Source of the DNA: Micromonospora fulviviridis
Lineage (GTDB): Bacteria; Actinomycetota; Actinomycetes; Mycobacteriales; Micromonosporaceae
DNA length: 64,000 bases
Direction of reading: 5' to 3'
Assembly: GCF_014648395.1 (NCBI RefSeq)
Contig: NZ_BMRA01000001.1
Span: forward strand, 872,521 to 936,520
Shown: positions 26,449-35,091 of the stretch, one piece after another
Layout of the letters: each line of letters starts with the position of its first letter
Position numbering within the stretch: the first letter of the stretch is position 1
Translations under genes and position numbers: made by a program
The notes under the pieces: generated by a model
The model's database searches: none
What the model saw: only the letters and a program-made list of their open reading frames with translations
Told to the model about the DNA's origin: nothing

Positions 26449-28020
26449 ATGCTTTCCAACTCCACCCGGCGCTGGCTCGCCGGGTTGGGCGTCGCAGGCG
26501 CGTTCGTCGCCGCCTCCGCCACCCCCGCCTCCGCGGCGGACTCCTTCCAGCTCGTCTCGTACGACATGCTGGTCGCGCCGGACCACACGGTCCTCAACTA
26601 CCTCTACGCGTACGACCCGGAGAGCGAGAACGAGCTGCAGAAGCTCACCCTCGACCTGGACCTGTCGAAGGTCGACGACTTCGCCACGCTGGAGCTGGCG
26701 AGCGGCGGCTGGGACTGCGCCACGACCGACGCCAACCTGCACTGTGAGGCGGCGGCGGGCGAGTGGGGCGTGCCCATCTTCGACTACTACGTGACGGCGA
26801 AGGCGGACGCCACTCCCGGGCAGAAGGCCGAGATCCCGGTCAAGGCCAACGGCGACGGCAAGATCGCCACCGGCTCCATCAGCGTCACCGTGGCTGAGGG
26901 CGTCGACCTCCAGAGCGAGCCCGAGGACAGCGTCGACGCCGCGCCGGGCGCCGAGGTCGGGCTGCCGAGCACGGTCCGCAACGGTGGCGAGAACACCGCC
27001 CACGGCGCCGTGCTGCGGCTCCAGAGCGACTGGATGACCCCGTACGTCGGCAACTTCAGCAACTGCGAGTACGACGACGCCCTGCTCACCATCTGCCGCT
27101 TCGACACCGACCTGGAGCCGGGCAAGAGCTACAAGCTCTCCGCGCCGCTCCCGGTCAAGGTGGACAAGACGGCCCGCACCGGCAGCCACGTGGTCAACCC
27201 GGTGGACTGGTGGACCAAGGACGACTGGGCGCTGATCGAGAAGGACCCGACCTGGCCGGTGCCGCCGGGCAAGCCGGGCACCGGCGCGGAGCTGCGCCTG
27301 GTCGAGGTGGGTGCCGCGCGGCAGTCGGCCCCGCAGACCGACGTGGACCGGTGGAACAGCTTCACCGAGGTCAGCGTCGTGGTGACCGGTGACAACGGCG
27401 CCGACCTGGCCGCCGTCGGCAGCACCGCCACCGGCAAGGTCGGTGACCAGGTGAAGGTCTCCGCCGGCGCTCACAACCTCGGCCCGGCCGTGATCGAGAC
27501 CTGGCGCGAGGAGGGCCCGCTCACCGTGGTCGAGGTGCCGCAGGGCACCACCGCGGTCAACGTCTCCGAGGACTGCGCTCCGTGGGTCCAGGACGAGCCG
27601 TGGAACCCGTGGGACCACGCGGGTGAGCCGGGTGCCGCCAAGTACGGCTGCATCGGTTACGGCGACCTCGCCAAGGGCGACACCATGACCTGGGAATTCA
27701 CCCTCCGGATCGACAAGCTGACCGGCGAGACCTCCGGCAAGGTGGCCACCAAGCTCGCCGGCGACCCGAACGAGCCCAACAACTACGCGCTGATCACCAT
27801 CAAGCCGGGCACCGCCGGCACCCCCGGCACCCCGGGCACCCCCGGGACCCCCGGCAACGGCGGCAACGGCGGCAACGGCGGCGGCGAGGGTGACGGCGGC
27901 ACGCTGCCGATCACCGGTTCCTCCACCGCCCTGATCGCCGGCATCGGCGCGCTGCTGATCGCCGCCGGCGCGGCCGGCTACGTGGTCTCCCGCCGTCGCA
28001 AGACCCGCTTCGTCGCCTGA
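26449..28020 (+). CDS. LPXTG-type cell-wall-anchored surface protein
   Basis: 523 residues with GGGAGGA before ATG 26449. Signal peptide about 1-29 (RRWLAGLGVAGAFVAASA, cleaved near ASA-AD). The body is beta-rich and repeats DUF11-like segments, for example PGAEVGLPSTVRNGGENTA and GDQVKVSAGAHNLGP. A short GTP repeat (TPGTPGTPGTPG) and a Gly/Asn stretch lead to the sorting signal LPITG (486-490), a hydrophobic helix and an RRRKTRF tail. Sortase should link it to the wall. No sortase gene is in the window. Ligand or role unknown; envelope adhesion or structural role is likely. Confidence 0.9.
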   Translation: MLSNSTRRWLAGLGVAGAFVAASATPASAADSFQLVSYDMLVAPDHTVLNYLYAYDPESENELQKLTLDLDLSKVDDFATLELASGGWDCATTDANLHCEAAAGEWGVPIFDYYVTAKADATPGQKAEIPVKANGDGKIATGSISVTVAEGVDLQSEPEDSVDAAPGAEVGLPSTVRNGGENTAHGAVLRLQSDWMTPYVGNFSNCEYDDALLTICRFDTDLEPGKSYKLSAPLPVKVDKTARTGSHVVNPVDWWTKDDWALIEKDPTWPVPPGKPGTGAELRLVEVGAARQSAPQTDVDRWNSFTEVSVVVTGDNGADLAAVGSTATGKVGDQVKVSAGAHNLGPAVIETWREEGPLTVVEVPQGTTAVNVSEDCAPWVQDEPWNPWDHAGEPGAAKYGCIGYGDLAKGDTMTWEFTLRIDKLTGETSGKVATKLAGDPNEPNNYALITIKPGTAGTPGTPGTPGTPGNGGNGGNGGGEGDGGTLPITGSSTALIAGIGALLIAAGAAGYVVSRRRKTRFVA

Positions 28021-28043
28021 CCGAAGCCCCACCAGAACCACCA

Positions 28044-28078
28044 GGTGCCCCGCCGACCGCCCCGGTCGGCGGGGCACC
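28044..28078 (+). terminator. Terminator after the LPXTG-protein gene
   Basis: 15-bp perfect stem (GGTGCCCCGCCGACC at 28044-28058 with 28064-28078) and 5-base loop. Confidence 0.8.
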
Positions 28079-28136
28079 GTCGTGTCCGCCGGAAAAGCGG
28101 ACGACGCAAGATCGCCGGAGCTGACACCATCGACGG

Positions 28137-29582
28137 GTGCTGCTGACCCTGACCACCACTCACCGCCCCGCTACCGACCTCGGCCACCTCCTCGTCAAGC
28201 ACCCGGACCGCGTGCAGAGCTTCGACCTGCCCGTCGGCACCGCGCACGTGCTCTACCCCGAGGCGGACGAGGCGCGGTGCACGGCGGCGCTGCTGGTCGA
28301 GGTCGACCCGCTGAAGCTGGGCGGCGGCCGGGGCCGCCGGCAGGCGACCACCCCGGACAGCTTCACCCTCGGGCAGTACGTCAACGACCGCCCGTACGCG
28401 GCGTCCAGCCTGCTCTCGTCGGCGCTGGCCAAGGTGTTCCGCTCGGCCCTGCGTGGCGAGTCCCGGGACCGCCCGGAGCTGGCCGCCACCGCCATTCCGC
28501 TGGAGGTCCGGGTGCCGGTGCTGCGCTGCCGGGGCGGCGCCGACCTGGCCGTACGGGTCTTCGCCCCGCTCGGCTGGACCGTGACGGCCACCCCGATCCC
28601 GCTCGACGAGGCGTACCCGGAGTGGGGCGACAGCCGCTACGTCGACCTGACGCTGACCGGGACGCTGCGGCTCGCCGACGCGCTCAACCACCTCTACGTG
28701 CTGCTGCCCGTGCTGGACGACGCCAAGCACTACTGGGTGGCCCCGGACGAGGTGGACAAGCTGCTCCGGGCCGGTGCCGGCTGGCTGGCCGGCCACCCGG
28801 AGCGGGGTCTGATCACCCGCCGCTACCTGGCGCACCGGCGTGCCCTCGCCGGGACGGCGCTGGCCCGCCTGGCCGAGCTGCGCCTCGCCGACGAGCCGTC
28901 CGCCGACGACAGCGTGGAGATCGAGCAGCCCGCCGAGGCGCCCCGGGCGTCGCTGGCCATACGCCGGCGCGAGGCGGTGCTGGCCGCGCTGCGTGACAGC
29001 GGGGCGTCCCGGGTGCTGGACCTGGGCTGCGGGGGCGGCGCGCTGCTCACCGCGCTGGTCGCCGACCGGCGGTTCACCGAGGTCGTCGGCACCGACGTGT
29101 CCAGCCAGGCGCTGGCCATGGCCGCCCGGCGGCTGCGGCTGGACCGGCTGCCGGAGCGGCAGCGGGACCGGGTCCGGCTCTGGCAGTCGGCGTTGACCTA
29201 CCGGGACGACCGGCTGCGCGGCTACGACGCGGCGGTGCTCATGGAAGTGGTCGAGCACCTCGACCCGCCCCGGCTGCCGGCGCTGGAGGACGCCGTGTTC
29301 GGCCACGCCCGGCCCGGCACGGTCGTGGTGACCACGCCGAACGTGGAGTACAACGTCCGCTACGAGGGGCTCGGGGCCGGTCGGTTCCGCCACGCCGACC
29401 ACCGCTTCGAGTGGACCCGGGCCGAGTTCGCCGCCTGGGTGGACCGGGTGGCGACGGCGCACGGCTACACCGCCACGCTCGGCGGGATCGGCGACGAGGA
29501 CCCGGAGGTGGGCACCCCGACCCAGCTCGCCGTGCTGCGCAGCAACGAGACCGGCACCCGGAAGGAGGAGACGACCCGATGA
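28137..29582 (+). CDS. hen1: 3'-terminal RNA ribose 2'-O-methyltransferase Hen1
   Basis: 481 residues. The N-terminal ~250 residues form the bacterial Hen1-specific domain. The C-terminal SAM methyltransferase has RVLDLGCGGGALL (SAM loop) and metal-binding residues in LMEVVEHLDPPRL and HADHRFEWTR. Bacterial Hen1 methylates the 2'-OH at the 3' end of a cleaved RNA before ligation, protecting the repaired site from renewed cutting. Its stop overlaps the pnkp start (ATGA), matching the known Pnkp/Hen1 RNA-repair operon. GTG 28137 is the likely start. Confidence 0.95.
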   Translation: MLLTLTTTHRPATDLGHLLVKHPDRVQSFDLPVGTAHVLYPEADEARCTAALLVEVDPLKLGGGRGRRQATTPDSFTLGQYVNDRPYAASSLLSSALAKVFRSALRGESRDRPELAATAIPLEVRVPVLRCRGGADLAVRVFAPLGWTVTATPIPLDEAYPEWGDSRYVDLTLTGTLRLADALNHLYVLLPVLDDAKHYWVAPDEVDKLLRAGAGWLAGHPERGLITRRYLAHRRALAGTALARLAELRLADEPSADDSVEIEQPAEAPRASLAIRRREAVLAALRDSGASRVLDLGCGGGALLTALVADRRFTEVVGTDVSSQALAMAARRLRLDRLPERQRDRVRLWQSALTYRDDRLRGYDAAVLMEVVEHLDPPRLPALEDAVFGHARPGTVVVTTPNVEYNVRYEGLGAGRFRHADHRFEWTRAEFAAWVDRVATAHGYTATLGGIGDEDPEVGTPTQLAVLRSNETGTRKEETTR

Positions 29583-32095
29583 CCGTCCTGGACATTCCCG
29601 AACTCGCCCTGGTGGCGCTGGTCGGCGTCTCCGGCTCCGGCAAGTCGACGTTCGCCGGCCGGCACTTCCAGCCGAGCCAGGTGCTCTCCTCGGACACCTT
29701 CCGCGGCATGGTGGCCGACGACGAGAACGACCAGTCCGCCTCCGGCGACGCGTTCGACGCGCTGCACCACGTGGCCGGGATCCGGCTGCGGCGGGGCCGG
29801 CTCACGGTGGTCGACGCGACCAACCTCCAGCCGCACGCCCGGGCCGGGCTGATCAAGGTGGCCCGGGAGCACGACGTGCTGCCGGTCGCGATCGTGCTGG
29901 ACGTGCCGGAGGCGGTGGCCTGGGAGCGTACGCGGGCCCGGGCCGACCGGACGCACGGCCGGCAGGTGCTCGCCCGGATGCAGCGGGACCTGCGGCAGTC
30001 CTACGGTCGGCTGGCCCGGGAGGGCTTCCGCAAGGTGCACGTGCTGCGCGGCGTCGAGGAGATCGAGGCCGCCGAGATCCGCTACGAGAAGCTGTTCAAC
30101 GACCGGCGCGAGCTGACCGGGCCGTTCGACGTCGTCGGTGACGTGCACGGCTGCCGCGAGGAACTGGAGGCGCTGCTGCTCCGGCTGGGCTGGTCACTGC
30201 GCCGCGACGACGCGGGTCGCCCGGTGGACGCGGTGCATCCGGCGGGGCGTACCGCGGTCTTCGTGGGTGACCTGGTGGACCGCGGCCCGGACTCCCCCGG
30301 GGTGCTGCGCCTGGTCATGGGCATGGTGGCGGCCGGCCACGCGATCTGCGTGCCGGGCAACCACGAGCAGAAGCTGCTGCGCAAGCTGCGCGGCCGGGAC
30401 GTGCGGCTCACCCACGGCCTGGCCGAGACGATGGCCCAGCTCGCGTCGGAGCCGGCGGAGTTCGTCGCCGAGACGGCGGCCTTCATCGACGGCCTGGTCA
30501 GCCACTACGTGCTGGACGGCGGCCGGCTGGTGGTGGCGCACGCCGGCCTCAAGGAGGCCTACCACGGTCGGGCGTCCGGCCGGGTGCGGTCGTTCGCCCT
30601 CTACGGGGAGACCACCGGCGAGACCGACGAGTACGGGCTGCCGGTGCGCTACCCGTGGGCGCGCGACTACCGGGGCTCGGCCATGGTCGTCTACGGCCAC
30701 ACCCCGACCCCGGAGCCGGAGTGGGTGAACAACACCATCTGCCTGGACACCGGCTGCGTGTTCGGCGGCAAGCTCACGGCGCTGCGCTACCCGGAGAAGG
30801 AGCTGGTCGCCGTCCCGGCGGTCAAGGAGTGGTACGCCCCAGCCCGCCCGCTGGTCGCGCCCACCCCGGCCCGGCCGGACACCGTGCTGGACCTGGCCGA
30901 CGTCACAGGGCGGCGGCACCTCACGCACGCGTACGGGACGCTGACCGTGCCGGCCGAGAACGCCGCCGCCGCGCTGGAGGTGATGAGCCGGTACGCGCTC
31001 GACCCGGACCGGCTGGTCTGGCTGCCGCCGACCATGGCGCCCTGCTCGACCTCGACAGTGGAGGGGTTCCTGGAGCACCCGGCGCAGGCGTTCGCCGACT
31101 ACCGGGCGGCCGGCGTCGAGCGGGTGGTCTGCGAGGAGAAGCACATGGGCTCGCGGGCCGTGGTGCTTGTGGAGCGGGAGCCGGGGCGGTTCTCCGGCGG
31201 CGCGGTGCACACCCGCACCGGCCGGCCGTTCTTCGGGCCGCCGCTGGACGGGGAGCTGCTGGCCCGGGTCCGCGCGGCGGTCACCGCGGCCGGCCTGTGG
31301 GCCGAGCTGGACACCGACTGGCTGCTCCTCGACTGCGAGCTGCTGCCCTGGTCGGCCAAGGCGGGCGGGCTGATCCGCGAGCAGTACGCCGGGGTCGGCG
31401 CGGCCGGCCGGGCGGCCCTGCCGGCGGTGCTCGGCACGCTGGATGCCGCCGCCGCGCGCGGGCTGCCGGTGGGTGAGCTGCGCGGCCGGATGGCCGACCG
31501 GGCGGCCGAGGTCGAGGCGTACTCGGCGGCCTACCGGGCGTACGTCGGGCCCACCGACGGGCTGCGCGGGGTGACGCTGGCGCCGTTCGCCGTGCTGGCG
31601 GGGGCCGGGGCCAGTTACGCCGACCGCGACCACGGCTGGCACCTGGCGCTGGCCGACCGGCTCTGCGCCGCCGACCCGGAGTTCTTCACCCCGACCCGGC
31701 GGCAGGTGGTCGACCTGGCCGACGAGGCGGCGGTGGCCGCCGCGACCGACTGGTGGCTGTCGCTCACCGCGGCCGGCGGGGAGGGCATGGTGGTCAAGCC
31801 GTACGCCGGGCTGGCCGCCCGCTCGCCGAAGGGGTCGCTGCTCCAGCCGGGGATCAAGTGCCGGGGCCGGGAGTACCTGCGGATCATCTACGGTCCGGGG
31901 TACACCGGGCCGGGGCAGCTCGCCGCGCTGCGCAAGCGGTCGCTGGGGCGCAAGCGCGGGCTGGCCCTGCACGAGCACGCGCTGGGCCTGGCCGCCCTGG
32001 ACGCGCTGGCCGAGGACGCCCCGCTCTGGCGCCGCCATGAGCTGGTCTTCGCCATCCTCGCCTGCGAGTCCGAGCCGGTCGACCCGCGGCTGTGA
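29579..32095 (+). CDS. pnkp: Polynucleotide kinase-phosphatase-ligase Pnkp
   Basis: 838 residues from ATG 29579. Domains in order: 5'-kinase (GVSGSGKST, 16-24), a calcineurin-type 2',3'-phosphatase (VVGDVHGC near 183, LVDRGPDS, VPGNHEQK), and a C-terminal ligase/adenylyltransferase whose motif EEKHMGSRAVV carries the nucleotidyl Lys near residue 521, with GEGMVVKPY further on. It heals the ends of ribotoxin-cut tRNA and, with Hen1, seals them. No toxin gene is adjacent. All three catalytic domains look intact. Confidence 0.95.
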   Translation: MTVLDIPELALVALVGVSGSGKSTFAGRHFQPSQVLSSDTFRGMVADDENDQSASGDAFDALHHVAGIRLRRGRLTVVDATNLQPHARAGLIKVAREHDVLPVAIVLDVPEAVAWERTRARADRTHGRQVLARMQRDLRQSYGRLAREGFRKVHVLRGVEEIEAAEIRYEKLFNDRRELTGPFDVVGDVHGCREELEALLLRLGWSLRRDDAGRPVDAVHPAGRTAVFVGDLVDRGPDSPGVLRLVMGMVAAGHAICVPGNHEQKLLRKLRGRDVRLTHGLAETMAQLASEPAEFVAETAAFIDGLVSHYVLDGGRLVVAHAGLKEAYHGRASGRVRSFALYGETTGETDEYGLPVRYPWARDYRGSAMVVYGHTPTPEPEWVNNTICLDTGCVFGGKLTALRYPEKELVAVPAVKEWYAPARPLVAPTPARPDTVLDLADVTGRRHLTHAYGTLTVPAENAAAALEVMSRYALDPDRLVWLPPTMAPCSTSTVEGFLEHPAQAFADYRAAGVERVVCEEKHMGSRAVVLVEREPGRFSGGAVHTRTGRPFFGPPLDGELLARVRAAVTAAGLWAELDTDWLLLDCELLPWSAKAGGLIREQYAGVGAAGRAALPAVLGTLDAAAARGLPVGELRGRMADRAAEVEAYSAAYRAYVGPTDGLRGVTLAPFAVLAGAGASYADRDHGWHLALADRLCAADPEFFTPTRRQVVDLADEAAVAAATDWWLSLTAAGGEGMVVKPYAGLAARSPKGSLLQPGIKCRGREYLRIIYGPGYTGPGQLAALRKRSLGRKRGLALHEHALGLAALDALAEDAPLWRRHELVFAILACESEPVDPRL

Positions 32096-32150
32096 CCCGT
32101 ACGCCCGGTCCGGCGCGGTGCCGGACCGGGCCCGGGTACCCTTTGTGGCC

Positions 32151-32960
32151 GTGGACACAGCAGAGAAGACCCGGGTGCTCTCCGAGAGCGTGGCCCTGAA
32201 CCCGCTCGACCCGAAGGACCTCATCCACACCTTCGGGATGATCGGCGTCTGGGCGATCCTCTTCGCCGAGACCGGCCTGCTGGTCGGCTTCTTCTTCCCG
32301 GGCGACTCGTTGCTCTTCCTCGCCGGGGTGGCCGCCTCGCCGGTGGCCGACGCGATCTTCGGATCCGGCACCCGGCTCTCGCTGGCCGGCCTGCTGATCG
32401 GCGGCCCGCTCTGTGCGATCGCCGGCGCCCAGCTCGGGCACTGGCTCGGCGCGCGCTACGGCAAGCGGATGTTCGACCGCCCCAACTCCCGGCTGTTCAA
32501 GCGGGAGTACGTGGAGAAGGCCGAGTACTACTTCCAGAAGTTCGGCCCGGCGAAGGCCGTGGTGCTGGCCCGGTTCATCCCGATCGTGCGGACCTTCCTC
32601 AACCCGGTGGCCGGGGTGCTCGGCATGCCGGCCCGGAAGTTCCTCCTGTGGAACGTGGTCGGGGCGGTCCTCTGGGTGGACGGCATCCTGCTGGTCGGCT
32701 ACCTGCTGGCCGACCAGATCTACAACGCGATCGGCGACAAGATCGACCGGTACATCCTGCCGGTGGTCGCGCTGATCGTGCTGATCTCGGTGCTGCCGAT
32801 CTTCTTCGAGTTCCTCCGCGACCGGCGGGCGCGCAAGCGCGGCGAGGCCGTCGCGGTGATCGCCGCGGCCAGCGCGGCGGGTGCCGTGGACGCCGTCCGG
32901 GACGCGATCGACGGCGACGACGACCCGCACCACCGGCGCGGCGGGCAGCACCGCCGCTGA
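32151..32960 (+). CDS. DedA family membrane protein (copy 3)
   Basis: 269 residues from GTG 32151 (GTG 32145 also possible). It is more typical of DedA/YqjA than the copies at 4541 and 7127. Motifs: FFFPGDSLLFLAG, GAQLGHWLGARYGK, FQKFGPAKAVVLARFIPIVRTFLNPVAG, then GAVLWVDGILLVGYLL. It carries a His-rich acidic C-terminal tail (DDDPHHRRGGQHRR). Several membrane helices. Likely role: lipid-carrier or phospholipid scramblase-type function. It starts 55 bases after pnkp and may be read from the same transcript. A terminator follows. Confidence 0.9.
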   Translation: MDTAEKTRVLSESVALNPLDPKDLIHTFGMIGVWAILFAETGLLVGFFFPGDSLLFLAGVAASPVADAIFGSGTRLSLAGLLIGGPLCAIAGAQLGHWLGARYGKRMFDRPNSRLFKREYVEKAEYYFQKFGPAKAVVLARFIPIVRTFLNPVAGVLGMPARKFLLWNVVGAVLWVDGILLVGYLLADQIYNAIGDKIDRYILPVVALIVLISVLPIFFEFLRDRRARKRGEAVAVIAAASAAGAVDAVRDAIDGDDDPHHRRGGQHRR

Positions 32961-32972
32961 CCCCGGACACAC

Positions 32973-33007
32973 CGAAGGCCGGCCCCCTCTCGGGGAGCCG
33001 GCCTTCG
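32973..33007 (+). terminator. Terminator after the DedA gene
   Basis: 11-bp stem (CGAAGGCCGGC, 32973-32983, with 32997-33007), extended inward by CCCC/GGGG with a bulged A. Confidence 0.75.
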
Positions 33008-33143
33008 ACTACGACCTGTCGACCTGCGGGTGGTACGGATGACGGCAGCCGTCACCGTCCGGTGGTGGCGCCACCCCTGGCACGCCACCCATCGCCGCCG
33101 CACTCAGCGCGGGCGGCCACCCCGGACTCGGACACGTCCGGAT

Positions 33144-33521
33144 TCAGCGGGCCTTCTTGGTGGCCCGCTTCCGCGGCGGGGTGAGCAGATCCGCGATCGT
33201 GGCGATCGCGGTCGGCACCAGCCGGTAGTACGCCCAGACACCGCGCTTCTCCCGCTCCAGCAAGCCGGCCTCGGTGAGGATGCGCAGGTGGTGGCTGACG
33301 GTCGGCTGCGAGAGGCCGAGCGGCGCGGTGAGGTCACACACGCACGCCTCCCCCTCGGGAGCCGACTGGATCAGGCTGAGCAGCCGCAGCCGGGCGGGGT
33401 CGGCGAGGGCCTTGAGGACCCCCGCAAGCCGCTCGGCGTCGGCACGTTCGATCGGCTCGCCGGCAAGCGGCGAGATCTGAGGCATGGTCATTTCAGCCAA
33501 CGCAGTTCCCACGTATTCCAT
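33144..33521 (-). CDS. ArsR family metalloregulator
   Basis: Up to 125 residues; the start may be ATG 33521, GTG 33512 (better spaced from GGAAGG) or the internal MTMPQ. A winged helix is seen: VLKALADPARLRLLSLIQ, then LGLSQPTVSHHLRILTEAGLLEREKRGVWAYYRL. CVCDL matches the ELCVCDL-type cysteine site of ArsR/SmtB metal sensors. A basic tail (RKRATKKAR) ends it. It lies downstream of pyrE on the same strand. A transporter or arsenic gene expected as target is not in the window. Confidence 0.9.
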   Translation of the reverse strand: MEYVGTALAEMTMPQISPLAGEPIERADAERLAGVLKALADPARLRLLSLIQSAPEGEACVCDLTAPLGLSQPTVSHHLRILTEAGLLEREKRGVWAYYRLVPTAIATIADLLTPPRKRATKKAR

Positions 33522-33578
33522 CCTTCCACCAGCAGCATCGATCCGCCTGCATATCAGCAGATCCGAATCGGCAAACTT

Positions 33579-34118
33579 TTACGCCACAAGGCCGAGGTCA
33601 GCCAACGTATAGGCCGCCCGATAAGGCAGTCCGGCGGCTCGCACCGCGTCGCCGGCGCCTCGATCAACAATAACCGCCACACCCACCACCTCGGCCCCGG
33701 CCTCGCGCAATGCCTCGACAGCGGTCAACACGCTCCCGCCCGTTGTCGAGGTGTCCTCGACCGCCAGGACCCGGCGCCCGGCGACCTCCGGGCCCTCGAT
33801 CCGTCGCTGGAGACCGTGCGCCTTGCCCGCCTTGCGTACCACGAAGGCGTCCAGCGGGCGGTCGGTCCCGGCCGACGCGTGCAGCATCGCCGCGGCCACC
33901 GGGTCGGCCCCGAGGGTCAGCCCGCCCACCGCGTCGTACGCCCAGTCGGCCGTGAGGTCGCACATCACCCGACCGATCAACGGCGCCGCCCGGTGATGGA
34001 GCGTGACGCGACGCAGATCGACGTACCAGTCCGCCTCCCGACCCGACGAGAGCACCACCCGGCCGTGGACCACAGCCAGGTCAGTGATGAATTTACGCAG
34101 GTCGTCGTGGTCCCCCAT
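33579..34118 (-). CDS. pyrE: Orotate phosphoribosyltransferase
   Basis: 179 residues from ATG 34118 (MGDHDDLRKFITDLAVV); the frame continues upstream to 34175. It joins orotate and PRPP in pyrimidine synthesis. The PRPP-binding motif VLAVEDTSTTGGSVLTAV is complete; SSGREADWYVDLRRVTLHH and DAFVVRKAGKAHGLQRRIEG match PyrE. Normal length. The sequence just past its stop (33522-33578) is notably AT-richer than the surroundings. Confidence 0.92.
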   Translation of the reverse strand: MGDHDDLRKFITDLAVVHGRVVLSSGREADWYVDLRRVTLHHRAAPLIGRVMCDLTADWAYDAVGGLTLGADPVAAAMLHASAGTDRPLDAFVVRKAGKAHGLQRRIEGPEVAGRRVLAVEDTSTTGGSVLTAVEALREAGAEVVGVAVIVDRGAGDAVRAAGLPYRAAYTLADLGLVA

Positions 34119-34240
34119 GGCGATAGAGGGTACTTCGCAAGTCTGGGAGGCGGGCGTGGGGTCCACCCGGGTCAACCCTGCGGGCGACCGACGGGTGGCG
34201 ATATCCGACTACGCTGTGCGACCGTCCAACCCGGTCAGCG

Positions 34241-34270
34241 GGCGGGCATCCCGGTGACGGGACACCCGCC
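34241..34270 (-). terminator. Terminator after the SDR gene
   Basis: GGCGGG-CA-TCCCG stem with a 4-base loop and a symmetric 2-nt internal loop, ending 14 bases past the SDR stop on the minus strand. Confidence 0.6.
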
Positions 34271-34284
34271 GGGCCGGGCCGCGG

Positions 34285-35091
34285 TCAGTCGCCGGCCCGG
34301 CCGACCCGGCCGCGGGTGTCCCGGGAGACCCCGCGCAGCAGCCGCCGCGGAGCGTGCCGCAGCCCCGCCACGGCCAGCTTGTATTTCCAGCTCGGCACGC
34401 TGACCGCCTTGCCTTTCCGCAGGTCACGCAGCCCTTCGTCGACCACCTCGTCGGTCCGCAGCCACATCCACGCCGGGGTGCGCGACATGTCGATGCCGGC
34501 CCGCTCGTGGTAGCCGGTGCGGGTGTAGCCGGGGCAGAGCGCCATGACGCGTACGCCGAGCGGGGCCACCGACTGGCCGATCGATTCACTGAAATTCGTC
34601 ACCCACGCCTTGCTGGCCGAGTACGTCGATCCCGGCATGGGGACACCGAAACCCGCCACGGAAGAGACATTTATCACTGCCCCGTGACCCCGCTCGGTCA
34701 TCGGACCGAGGGCCGCGTGGGTCAGCCGCAGCACGGCCAGCACGTTGAGCCGCACCAGCCGGGCCTCGTCCGCGACGGCCGACCGGACGAACGGGGTGTT
34801 GAGGCTGATCCCGGCGTTGTTCACGAGCAGTTCCACCGGCGGGTCGGCGGTCAGCCGGCCCTCGACCGCGGCGCAGCCGTCGTCGGTGGACAGATCCGCG
34901 GCGATGGTCTCGACCCGGTGGCCGTGCCGGCCGGTCAGCTCGGCCGCCAGGGCGTCGAGCCGGCCGGCGTCCCGGGCCACCAGGACGAGGTCCCAGCCGT
35001 CGGCGGCGAGCCGGCGGGCGAACGCCTCGCCGATGCCGAGACTGGCCCCGGTGATCAGGGCCCGGCGCGGGGAGGGGGGTGCGTCGGTCAC
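34285..35091 (-). CDS. Short-chain dehydrogenase/reductase
   Basis: 268 residues from GTG 35091, overlapping the upstream gene's stop by 4 bases. Rossmann TGASLGIGEAFARRLAADG, NNAGISLN, catalytic Ser in INVSSVAGFG and the Tyr/Lys pair of STYSASKAWVTNF are all intact, with PGYTRTGYH after. NAD(P)-dependent oxidoreductase of unknown substrate. The HAPRRLLRGVSRDT-type tail resembles SDRs near membrane-lipid genes. It is coupled to the Pro-tailed membrane protein gene upstream. Confidence 0.9.
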   Translation of the reverse strand: MTDAPPSPRRALITGASLGIGEAFARRLAADGWDLVLVARDAGRLDALAAELTGRHGHRVETIAADLSTDDGCAAVEGRLTADPPVELLVNNAGISLNTPFVRSAVADEARLVRLNVLAVLRLTHAALGPMTERGHGAVINVSSVAGFGVPMPGSTYSASKAWVTNFSESIGQSVAPLGVRVMALCPGYTRTGYHERAGIDMSRTPAWMWLRTDEVVDEGLRDLRKGKAVSVPSWKYKLAVAGLRHAPRRLLRGVSRDTRGRVGRAGD

